Shown: one piece after another, positions 52,246 through 60,338 of the stretch
How the letters are laid out: every line of letters starts with the position of its first letter
Position numbering within the stretch: position 1 is the first letter of the stretch
Origin: Hyaloraphidium curvatum
Taxonomy: Eukaryota > Monoblepharomycota > Hyaloraphidiomycetes > Hyaloraphidiales > Hyaloraphidiaceae
Assembly: GCA_025558095.1 (NCBI GenBank)
Contig: JAIVFI010000041.1
Location: 310,001 to 374,000 of the forward strand
Direction: 5' to 3'
DNA: 64,000 bases
Made by a program: the position numbers and the translations under genes
Notes under the pieces: generated by a model
What the model was told of the DNA's origin: nothing
Seen by the model: only the letters and a program-made list of their open reading frames with translations
Databases searched by the model: none

Positions 52246-53739
52246 ATGGCGGCCCCTCCACTCTTTGACTGCGTGATTATGGGCGCCGGCCTCGCCGGCC
52301 TCTCGGCGGCGGTCGCGCTCACGCGGGCGGGCGCCAAACCCATCGTCGTCGAGGGCCGCACCCGCGCCGGCGGACGCGCGTGGACCGAGAACGGCTTCGA
52401 CCTCGGGTGCACGTGGCTCCAGGACTGCGGGGAGGGTGGGAACCCGCTGTACGATATCGCCAAGAAGAACAAGCTTAAGCTAAAGGAGTCGGACTATGGC
52501 GAGACGACGCAGATGTACAGCGTCGTGGGGGAAGTCTCGGACTCGTTCGACGCCGAGACGGAGAAGCTGTTTGAGAAGGTCAACAAGAAGGTGGAGAAGA
52601 AGCGGGAGGACACCGACACGGACGTGCCCCTGCTGCAGCTCGTGGCCGAGGCCATGAACGAGCTCGGGATCACACAGAACGCGGACGCGAACAAGGTGCA
52701 CATGCAGGCCATGCTGAACGTCGGCCACGAGTACGCCGCGGATCTGGCGGAGCTCTCGGGGTGGGAGTACGACGAGGGAGAGGAATTCGACGGCTCAGAC
52801 TACGTGCTCGCGAAGGGCATGGGCCAGATCGTGTCGATCCTCGAGAAGCAGGCAGCGTGCCCCATTGTGCTCGGCGCCCCTGCCATCTACGTCACCCACA
52901 TTGAGGACGGCAACATTGCGGTCCGTGTGGCCGATGGACGCGACTTCTTCGGCCGCACGGCCATCGTCACCGCCCCGCTCGGGGTGCTCAAGGTTTCGGC
53001 CTTCCCTGGCACCCCGCCGACGCCCGCCACCATCGGCTTTCAGCCGCCTCTGGACGAGCCGGTCCTCGAGGCCGTTCGGAAGCTCGGCATGGGTGTCTTG
53101 GAGAAGATGGTGCTCGAGTTCCCGTCCTCGGCCGGAAAGCTCTTCCCCTCGGCCGAGATGTTCTCCTTCTTCGACGCCGATCCCTACTGCTCCCCGACGG
53201 AACCGGGCCGCCGCCCCTTCTGCTCGATGCTCAACCTCAAGAAGTTCACCGGCCGCCCCGCCGTTCTCGCCTTTGCCGCCGGCTCCGACGCCCGCTGGCT
53301 TGCCTCGCTCCCCGACGAGGCCGTGCGCGGCATGCTCCTCAATCAGCTCCGCCAGATGTTCGGCAGCCAGCTCCCGGAGCCCACCTCCTTCGTGCGCACG
53401 CACTGGGGCACCGACCCCTTCTCGGGGGGATCCTACTCGTTCTACGCCGTCGGCAGCAACCAGAAGGACCGCAAGGCGCTCCGGGTGCCCATGTGGGGCG
53501 GGAAGCTGCTGCTCGCGGGAGAGCACACCAGCGTGGGGTACCCGGCGACCATGCAAGGGGCATTCCTGGAGGGGAAGGACGCCGCTGGGAGGGTGCTGGG
53601 GCTGCTGGGAATCAAGGGGAAGAAGGGGGCGGACCCCGCCGCGTACCGGGACAAGGAGGCGGACGAAGATGAGGAGGAAGAAGAGGAAGAGGAAGAGGAA
53701 GAGGAGGAGGAGAGCGAGAGCGAAAGCGAAAGCGAGTAA
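52246..53739 (+). CDS. flavin-containing amine oxidase (polyamine oxidase-like)
   Basis: A 497-residue, single-exon protein. The FAD-binding fold starts at once: C-V-I-M-G-A-G-L-A-G-L (~9-19), then the acidic residue V-E-G-R and the R-x-G-G-R motif T-R-A-G-G-R-A-W. The middle has the substrate domain, and the C-terminal FAD contacts include L-L-L-A-G-E-H-T-S-V-G-Y-P-A-T-M-Q-G-A-F (residues ~420-440), typical of polyamine and lysine-specific oxidases. Its size suits a polyamine oxidase, giving an aldehyde and hydrogen peroxide. There is no signal peptide and no PTS1 tail. The last ~30 residues are almost purely Glu/Asp/Ser, encoded by a GA-rich microsatellite-like stretch (53665-53737), an unusual extension. 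Confidence 0.88.
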   Translation: MAAPPLFDCVIMGAGLAGLSAAVALTRAGAKPIVVEGRTRAGGRAWTENGFDLGCTWLQDCGEGGNPLYDIAKKNKLKLKESDYGETTQMYSVVGEVSDSFDAETEKLFEKVNKKVEKKREDTDTDVPLLQLVAEAMNELGITQNADANKVHMQAMLNVGHEYAADLAELSGWEYDEGEEFDGSDYVLAKGMGQIVSILEKQAACPIVLGAPAIYVTHIEDGNIAVRVADGRDFFGRTAIVTAPLGVLKVSAFPGTPPTPATIGFQPPLDEPVLEAVRKLGMGVLEKMVLEFPSSAGKLFPSAEMFSFFDADPYCSPTEPGRRPFCSMLNLKKFTGRPAVLAFAAGSDARWLASLPDEAVRGMLLNQLRQMFGSQLPEPTSFVRTHWGTDPFSGGSYSFYAVGSNQKDRKALRVPMWGGKLLLAGEHTSVGYPATMQGAFLEGKDAAGRVLGLLGIKGKKGADPAAYRDKEADEDEEEEEEEEEEEEEESESESESE

Positions 53740-53883
53740 GTCTCCGTTTCACAAGGTTTAGGGGATCGCGAAGATCGGATCGAAGTGAACAGCAAGCGAC
53801 CTCTATATTCCGGTCGAGAAGCAAGCTGGACGAATCTTCTGTCTGATCGACGTGGGGCCGCCGATTCTCCACGTCCGGTCGAG

Positions 53884-55389
53884 ATGCCTCCCCCGCCACC
53901 GACGGACCTGCTGGACTTTTCCGCCGCAGAATGGCGGGTCATTTTCCCCACCGCGCCGCCGCCGTCGGCGGGCGCGCCGTTCGCGGACCGGCTGACCCTG
54001 GCCGCGGACGGGGACAGCGACAATCCGTTCCCGGGCGGCGACAAACACGCCGGCGCCGACCAATCGGACCCGATTACCTACGAAAAATGGGTAGAGGCCG
54101 CGTCGAAGCGTGGAGGTGGTTGGTTCGCGTTCCAGGAGCGTGCCATCCGGACGCTCTCTCCATGGATGGCGCTCAACCGCACGTGGTTTCCCCCTGTCAT
54201 CCACGTCCTGGGCGTTCTCTGTGTCATGCCGTTTCCATTCTTTTTGGACTTCGGGGGCACATTTGGCCGCACGCAGCTCATTGCGGGCACGGTCAATCTG
54301 GGAATAGCTGTCGTCGTGGGGAACCTCGCCTTCACCGTCGTCGTCACCAGCAAGACTAGGAACGCGCCGCGAGCATGCGACATTCATCTCTTCGTCGTGC
54401 AGCAGCTGTTCCGGCTTTGGCAACTGCAGAAGGACAGCGGGTCGATTCTCATCGCGCACGTTGACGGTGACCCTCTGTGCCCGTGCGACGAATGCGCCCG
54501 CCCACTCGTGCGGTGGATACCCTGGGAGCGCCTACTTCGGAGCTTTGCGCAGCAGATTTCCACGTTGTTGTACATGTTGCTGATGGGCTGGACGGCCCTC
54601 GTCTACCTGGGCGGCTCTGTCTGGCCCAAGTCCTGGGGTGCAACTCTCGGCGCCTTTTCGTTGTTCGCGATCCTGCAGTACAATCTTCCTGCATTCTTTG
54701 CCGGCTTCGTTCCAGCGAACGACCCGCTCGTTCGCATCGGAACTCGCATCTACCGTCGCGCTACGTACCTCGGGCTCTCCTCTTTTCTGATCCGTGCTGC
54801 CGCTGCCCTGACGGATCCCGCCTTTGACTCGGAAATATTGCCCGCCAGAGAGCTTTTCGTTGAACTTCACCGCGGCTATTCGATCCGCTGGTCCGCCTGC
54901 GGCGTCAACCCTATTACCTCCTTGCTTAGTTTTGCATTCCCCATGGCCATCCTACTGCTCATCATCGCGGTTTCCACCGGATCCTGCATTCCCGGCTGGA
55001 TTCTTTCATATTTCGTCTGGGTCCCCCTCTTCGTGGTGCTCGGCTTGTTCGAGATTCCGAGCATCAACGGCCAGATGGACGCCATCACGGAACTGTATCG
55101 CGGCGCGCACCTCTCGCTGGTCAGCCTCCTCTCCGAATCAGCGGGGCTCCCCGCCACGCCGGAGCGCGAGGCGGCGCGGGACCGCCTGCGCGCCCGGGCG
55201 GCGCTGCTCCATGCCCTGACGGGCTCCGCGGAACACCACAGGATCAAGTTTGCGGGGCTGCCTGTCACCTATGGTTTGGCCAAGACGATCGCCGTGACGC
55301 TGCTGACATTGGTGGTCGGGTGCTGGAGCATCTTGCGCGGCTTCGGAGTGTACGTGACCTTGCAGACGTACTGCCCGACGCCGGCTTAG
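53884..55389 (+). CDS. 7TM receptor-like family member F (intact)
   Basis: A 501-residue, intronless copy from the ATG at 53884 (the MPPPPP start shared with G and H; an in-frame ATG at 53785 lies upstream). It shows F-S-A-A-E-W-R-V-I-F-P, seven predicted helices (about 101-121, 130-153, 224-246, 250-275, 345-367, 370-391, 463-486), the Cys cluster D-P-L-C-P-C-D-E-C in loop 2-3, S-T-G-S-C-I-P between helices 5 and 6, and E-I-P-S-I-N-G-Q-M-D-A-I-T-E-L-Y in loop 6-7. The end is G-F-G-V-Y-V-T-L-Q-T-Y-C-P. It is very close to H and a little less to G, so these three are recent duplicates. Same strand as G and H; 145 bp after the amine oxidase. Confidence 0.85.
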   Translation: MPPPPPTDLLDFSAAEWRVIFPTAPPPSAGAPFADRLTLAADGDSDNPFPGGDKHAGADQSDPITYEKWVEAASKRGGGWFAFQERAIRTLSPWMALNRTWFPPVIHVLGVLCVMPFPFFLDFGGTFGRTQLIAGTVNLGIAVVVGNLAFTVVVTSKTRNAPRACDIHLFVVQQLFRLWQLQKDSGSILIAHVDGDPLCPCDECARPLVRWIPWERLLRSFAQQISTLLYMLLMGWTALVYLGGSVWPKSWGATLGAFSLFAILQYNLPAFFAGFVPANDPLVRIGTRIYRRATYLGLSSFLIRAAAALTDPAFDSEILPARELFVELHRGYSIRWSACGVNPITSLLSFAFPMAILLLIIAVSTGSCIPGWILSYFVWVPLFVVLGLFEIPSINGQMDAITELYRGAHLSLVSLLSESAGLPATPEREAARDRLRARAALLHALTGSAEHHRIKFAGLPVTYGLAKTIAVTLLTLVVGCWSILRGFGVYVTLQTYCPTPA

Positions 55390-55473
55390 GACGCAATGGT
55401 GGACTGATGCAGTAGTGCCGGAGCTTTGCTTGGGACTATTGGAATGGTCGAGCGTCGCACGGAAAATCTCATT

Positions 55474-56135
55474 TTATCGCGTTCGAGCTAAGAGAAAGTC
55501 CAGAGCGCCCTCGATCGAGTCCGGTGTGTGTGCCAGCATCGCGCCAGGCGTGGCGGCGAGGAGGTCAAAGAGCACCTCAAGATCCTCCGCTTCAAACAGC
55601 TGTGCAGAACCACGTCACATGGTCGTCGAGCTCCGACCCGCCAAGTTCCGGCACTGACATGGCATCGTCCCGCGCCAGAGCCTCTTTCGCGCACCCGAGG
55701 TCATGCACGGCGTTGATGAGCCGTTCTGCGTCCATGACGGTCGCCGCCGAAAGCCTCGAAATCAGGTCCTTGTCCGTGACGAAGCTGGTCACCGTGCCCC
55801 TCAGCTCCCGGGACACGCCGAGCGAAACCACCGCAGGCGGGCCGAAAGCCACCACGCGGACGTCTGTGTCGATCTCCGGGGCGAGCAGGGAGCCCACGAG
55901 TGTGGCGATCGCGGCGCCGAGGGAGTGCGACCAGCACGATGCGGAAGCCGGCGGTTGGCGTCCACCAAAGACCTGAGGCCCATCATAAACGGTGAGGTCG
56001 GCTTTGTGACGAGCTGCGCCACGGCGAGGAAGAACCCGTGCGCGTACCCGCCTCGGAAGGGCGCGCTGTCGGCCGCAAAGTCACACAGCAGGTCCGTGAT
56101 CCCGGCACTACCGCGTACGACGATCATGAACGCGA
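55474..56135 (-). pseudogene. class 3 lipase (sn1-specific diacylglycerol lipase-like) remnant
   Basis: On the minus strand from about 56135: F-M-I-V-V-R-G-S-A-G-I-T-D-L-L-C-D, then P-F-R-G-G-Y-A-H-G-F-F-L-A, the block before the nucleophile elbow in class 3 lipases. The nucleophile motif is broken: V-L-V in one frame is followed by H-S-L-G-A-A-I-A-T-L in another, as if two bases (the Gly codon's) were lost near 55928. Then A-F-G-P-P-A-V-V-S, D-L-I-S-R-L and, after a second frame change at about 55600, a final helical tail to a stop at 55474. The 5' end is cut where a fragment of the receptor-like family begins, so the N-terminal part is gone. Confidence 0.78.
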
Positions 56136-56458
56136 TCACGGAACTATATCGCGGAGCGCACCTCTCGCTCGTGAGCCTTCTTTCCGAGTCTGCGGGTCTT
56201 TCTGCTACAGTTCACCACGAGGGTGTGCGAGACCGTCTGCGCGCGCGGGCCGCGCTACTCCAGGCGCTCATGGGCTCGGCGGAGCACCACACGATCAGGT
56301 TTGCGGGGCTCCCGATTACTTACGGGCTTGTCAAGACTATTGCAGTCACTATGTTAACGCTGGTGGTCGGTTGCTGGAGCATCTTGCGGGGGTTCGGGAT
56401 CTTTGTAACATTGCAGTCGTACTGCCCTACGCCTGCGAAGCTAATGACCTGCGGCTGA
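56126..56458 (+). pseudogene. 7TM receptor-like family fragment I (last ~110 codons)
   Basis: From about 56126 the sequence matches the last part of F, G and H: N-A-I-T-E-L-Y-R-G-A-H-L-S-L-V-S, the loop 6-7 helices, F-A-G-L-P-I-T-Y-G-L and the complete helix 7, ending S-Y-C-P-T-P-A plus six extra residues because the usual stop has changed to AAG. Five or more upstream helices are missing, and upstream DNA belongs to the lipase remnant on the other strand. It is still open, so the duplication is fairly recent; it may be expressed as a short peptide but can not be a full family member. Confidence 0.82.
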
Positions 56459-56723
56459 TTACGCTCGAAGCTGATCAATCAGTGTTTGCTTCTGTGGATC
56501 GGGTACTGGTCAGAGAGCTGGACCAATGGCAGTTCTTCACGTCGAATGGGGAGCGGAAGTACCCATGTATCCATGTAAGGCTCCGGCAATCAGAAAGATC
56601 GGGTCGAAATGAAGAGCCGTTTGGGGAAGCCGGCCGTGGGGAGCCTTCTCTTGGGATAACGCTCGCCAAGGGCGATGCGACGCACAGGCCGCGGTGCGCT
56701 TCGCGTGATCCGCTTCGCTAACC

Positions 56724-58220
56724 ATGCCTCCCCCACCACCAGCGTACCTGCTGGACTTTTCTGCGGCCGAGTGGCGCGTGATTTTCCCGACTGCGCCGCC
56801 GTCGGCAGGCGTGCTGTTCGCGGACCGGCTGCCCCTCGCCGCGGATGGGGCCGGCGGAGCCCACGTCGGCGACAAACACACCGACGCCGTCGAATCCGAC
56901 CCCATTACCTATGACAGATGGCTACAGGCCGCGTCGAAAGGCGGCGGGGCGTGGCTCGCGTTCCAGGAGCGCGCCCTCCGGGTACTTTCGCCGTGGGCGA
57001 CGTTCAGTCTCACATGGTTCAATCCCGTCCTCCACATCCTGGGCCTCGTCTGTGTCATGCCGGTCCCGTTCTTTCTGGACCCCGCGGGTACTTTCGGTCA
57101 CACACAGCTCATCGCGGGCACCTTCAATCTCACATTATTCATCGTTGCGAACCTCTGGTTTTCGATTGTCGTTCACAGGACGTCCAGGGGCGCGCCACGG
57201 GCATTCGTCATTCATCTTGACGGCGTGCAACAACTTTTTAGACTTTGGCAACTTCAGGACGACGCGGTGTCGATGCTAGTCGCACACATTCCCGGCGACC
57301 CTCTGTGCCCATGCCGCGACTGCACCCGCTCACTCGTGCAGTGGATCCCTTGGGAGCGCCTACTTCGGAGCCTGGTGCAGCAGACGTCCACATTCTTTTA
57401 CATGTTTCTCATGCGCTGGACGGCCCTCGTCTACCTGGGAGACTACGTCTGGCCCCAAGCGTGGGGTGCGGCTCTTGGTGCCTTTTCGCTGTTCTCGCTC
57501 CTCCAGTACATTCTCCCTGCGTTCGTTTACACCTTTTTCCCCGCGAGCGACCCGCTTGTTCGCACGAGGACTCGCGTGTACCGCCGAGCGACGTACCTCT
57601 CGCTCTCCTCCTTTCTGTCCCGGTCGGCCGCCGCCCTGATGGATCCCGACTTACACTTTGACACTCTGCCCGACAGAGAGCTTTTCGCTGAACTGCATAA
57701 AGACTACGCGTTGAGCTGGTCTGCTGTTGGCGTTAATCCGAGCACTTCTTTTCTCATTACCGCGACCCTCCCAATCACTTTCCTTCAACTCGTCATCGCG
57801 GCTTCCACGGGATCTTGCATTCCAGCTTGGATCCTTTCCTGCTTCATCTGGGTCCCTCTCTTCGTGATGCTCGCCTTGTTCGAGATTCCGAGCATCAACG
57901 GCCAGATGGACGCCATCACGGAACTGTATCGCGGCGCGCACCTCTCGCTCGTTAGTCTTCTCTCTGAATCTGCGCGCCTGCTGGCCACGCCGCACCGCGA
58001 GGGGGTGCGGGACTGCCTGCGCGCCCGGGCCGCGCTACTCCACGCGCTCTCGGGCTCGGTGGAACACCACAGAATCCGCTTTGCAGGGCTACCGGTCACA
58101 TATGGCCTGGCCAAGACGATCGCGGTCACAATGCTGACGCTGATGGTCGGCTGCTGGAGCATCCTGCGGGGTTTCGGGATCTTTGTAACCTTGCAGACGT
58201 ACTGCCCCACGCCTGCGTAG
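56724..58220 (+). CDS. 7TM receptor-like family member G (intact)
   Basis: A 498-residue, intronless, uninterrupted copy. Residues: N-terminal F-S-A-A-E-W-R-V-I-F-P (12-22); helix 1 ~98-119; helix 2 ~127-150; loop 2-3 (~70 residues) with D-P-L-C-P-C-R-D-C at 192-200; helix 3 ~221-243; helix 4 ~247-272; loop 4-5 (~70 residues); helix 5 ~342-364; the S-T-G-S-C-I-P turn; helix 6 ~367-388; loop 6-7 (~72 residues) with I-P-S-I-N-G-Q-M-D; helix 7 ~460-483 and a tail of 15 residues. The long 2-3, 4-5 and 6-7 loops carry charges, placing them and the N-terminus on the same (cytoplasmic) side. No signal peptide. This is the best reference copy for structural comparison. Confidence 0.86.
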   Translation: MPPPPPAYLLDFSAAEWRVIFPTAPPSAGVLFADRLPLAADGAGGAHVGDKHTDAVESDPITYDRWLQAASKGGGAWLAFQERALRVLSPWATFSLTWFNPVLHILGLVCVMPVPFFLDPAGTFGHTQLIAGTFNLTLFIVANLWFSIVVHRTSRGAPRAFVIHLDGVQQLFRLWQLQDDAVSMLVAHIPGDPLCPCRDCTRSLVQWIPWERLLRSLVQQTSTFFYMFLMRWTALVYLGDYVWPQAWGAALGAFSLFSLLQYILPAFVYTFFPASDPLVRTRTRVYRRATYLSLSSFLSRSAAALMDPDLHFDTLPDRELFAELHKDYALSWSAVGVNPSTSFLITATLPITFLQLVIAASTGSCIPAWILSCFIWVPLFVMLALFEIPSINGQMDAITELYRGAHLSLVSLLSESARLLATPHREGVRDCLRARAALLHALSGSVEHHRIRFAGLPVTYGLAKTIAVTMLTLMVGCWSILRGFGIFVTLQTYCPTPA

Positions 58221-58285
58221 CGCCGAACGGGTTTGTGAATGCTTACCGACGAAGCTAATCAAATAGATGCTTGCACTGCGGATCG

Positions 58286-58609
58286 TAGAACACTCAATCT
58301 ACACAAAAAGCGAAGCCCTGCCCCCCGAAGTTTACCCTTCCATCTCGTAGAGCCACTGAGCCGTGCCCTCCACCCGACTACTTACCTCACCGGCCGCCCT
58401 CCCAGCCGTCGTGGACGCCCCCTGCAGCGATCCCGATCCGGAGTGCTGGCCGTCCGAAGAACCTCCAGTCGAGCCGCCGCCGTTGCCGCGAACGCAAAGA
58501 TTGACCCAGCGTCGGAATACGGGTTCTGTGCAGCGCACCAGGGCCGCCGTAAGCCGCTGGCGTGCCGAAGTCATGAAGAGGGCCCTCAGCCCATCGATGT
58601 CATCCCCGG
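58286..58609 (-). mobile_element. 324-bp insertion with 6-bp direct flanks (dispersed repeat, copy 2)
   Basis: The insert is flanked by GGATCG at 58280-58285 and 58610-58615. The region upstream of copy G (about 56480-56600) is the matching empty site: both share GAAGCT-ATCAA, GCTT, GGATCG and then CAGAGAGCT, TTCTTCAC and GGCAATCAG in order, and G has GGATCG only once. Inside, ~270 bp match the inverted repeat copy at 24918-25190. No terminal inverted repeats or poly(A) are obvious. It looks like a small non-autonomous transposed element, possibly a retroposed fragment; the class is unknown. Confidence 0.7.
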
Positions 58610-58829
58610 GGATCGAGTCCTGCCCAGAGAGCTTTCAAATAAAGTCGCGCTCAACAACAACAGTTCTTCACTTCGAGCGAAAGCGACCATGTAACGCTCA
58701 GGCAATCAGAGGATGAGATCTAGATGACGACCGGGCAGTTGTTGTAGCCCCGTTCTAGACACGACTTTCTCGATGGACGCGCGTCTGATCGATTTACGTG
58801 GTTCCGCCGATTCTCCGCTTCCGGTCGAG

Positions 58830-60233
58830 ATGCCTCCCCCGCCACCGACGGACCTGCTGGACTTTTCCGCCGCAGAATGGCGGGTCATTTTCCCCACCGC
58901 GCCGCCGCCGTCGGCGGGCGCGCCGTTCGCGGACCGGCTGCCCCTGGCCGCGGACGGGGACGGCGGCAGCCCGTTCCCGGGCGGCGACCAACACGCCTAC
59001 GCCGGGGAATCCGACCGTCTTACATATGACAGATGGATTCAGGCCGCATCGAAGCGCGGCGGGGGCTGGCTCGCGTTCCAGGAGCGCGGCATCCGGGTGC
59101 TCTCGCCGTGGATGGCGCTCAACCTCACGTGGTTTACCCCTGTCGTCCACGTCCTGGGCCTTCTCTGTGTCATGCCGTTTCCGTTCTTTTTGGACTCCGG
59201 GGGCACTTTTGGTCGCACGCAGCTCGTTGCGGGCACCGTCAATCTGGGAATAGCTATCGTCGCGAACTTGTCTTTCACGGTCGTCGTCACCAGCAAGACT
59301 AGGAACGCGCCGCGGGCATGCGACATCCATCTCTTCGTCGTGCATCAGCTGTTCCGGCTTTGGCAACTGCAGAAGGACGGCGGGTCGATCCTCATCGCGC
59401 ACGTTGACGGTGACCCTCTGTGCCCGTGCGACGAATGCGCCCGCCCACTCGTGCGGTGGATACCCTGGGAGCGCACTCTACGGAGCCTCGCACAGCAGTC
59501 TTCGACATTTGTGTACATGTTTCTCATGCGCTGGACAGCACTCGTCTACCTGGGCGGGTACGTGTGGCCGCAGGCGTGGGGTGCAACTCTCGGCGCCTTT
59601 TCGTTGTTCGCGATCCTGCAGTACAATCTTCCTTCATTCTTTGCCGGCTTTGTTCCCGCAAACGACCCACTCGTTCGCATCGGGACGCGCATTTACCGCC
59701 GCGCGACGTACCTCGCGCTCTCCTCCTTTCTGACCCGGGCTGCCGCCGCCCTGACGGATCCCGCCTCTGACTCGGACACCTTGCCCGCCAGAGAGCTTTA
59801 TGCCGAGCTCCACCGTGGCTATGCGGTCCGCTGGTCCGCCTACGGCGTCGACCCCATCACTTCTTTGCTTAGTGTTACTTTCCCCGGGGCCATCCTTCTG
59901 CTCATCATCGCGGTTTCCACTGGATCCTGCATTCCCGGCTGGATTCTTTCATGTTTCGTCTGGGTCCCCCTCTTCGTGGTGCTCGGCTTGTTCGAAATTC
60001 CGAGTATCAACGGCCAGATGGACGCCATCACGGAACTGTATCGCGGCGCGCACCTCTCGCTGGTCAGCCTCCTCTCCGAATCGGCGGGGCTCCCCGCCAC
60101 GCCGGAACGCGAGGCGGCGCGGGACCGCCTGCGCGCCCGGGCGGCGCTGCTCCATGCCCTGACGGGCTCCGCGGAACACCACAGGATCAAGTTTGCGGGG
60201 CTGCTGTCAGGACGGGGCGCGGGGGACCCGTAA
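58830..60233 (+). pseudogene. 7TM receptor-like family member H, 3' end disrupted by retrotransposon
   Basis: From the MPPPPP start at 58830 this copy is intact through helix 6 and loop 6-7 and is nearly identical to F (same D-P-L-C-P-C-D-E-C cluster and S-T-G-S-C-I-P turn). At K-F-A-G-L the sequence passes into the long terminal repeat of the chromovirus at 60205 and stops after nine foreign codons at 60231-60233. Helix 7 and the tail are lost from this open frame; the missing ~35 codons should lie beyond the element, outside the window. The rest shows no lesions, so the insertion is young. A six-helix protein could still be made but would lack the most conserved segment. Confidence 0.85.
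60200..60204. repeat. putative 5-bp target-site duplication (left copy)
   Basis: The bases GCTGC directly precede the LTR end. In copy F the same place reads GGGGCTGCCTGTCACC, so insertion happened right after GCTGC. The second copy should follow the other LTR, outside the window. Confidence 0.55.
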
Positions 60234-60338
60234 AGACCTGTGTTGACGACGTTGAGGAGTCACTACACAGCACTGCGCCTAGTCTTCCCTCGCCGGGGAC
60301 CACCGTCCCCCTTGCCCCGACGCCGGCGCGTTACATCA
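60205..60338 (-). repeat. 3' LTR of the Ty3/gypsy element (134 bp)
   Basis: On the minus strand it starts TGATGTAACG right after a polypurine tract and ends CCTGACA, giving canonical TG..CA ends. Its left boundary in window coordinates is fixed by comparison with the uninterrupted copy F. At 134 bp it is short for this class. The polyprotein reading frame runs about 25 codons into it. Confidence 0.75.

Noticed and set aside
53884-60233. Copies F, G and H as assembly duplicates
   Set aside because: They differ at many positions, have distinct flanks, and different inserts (lipase relic, 324-bp insert, LTR), so they are real paralogues.
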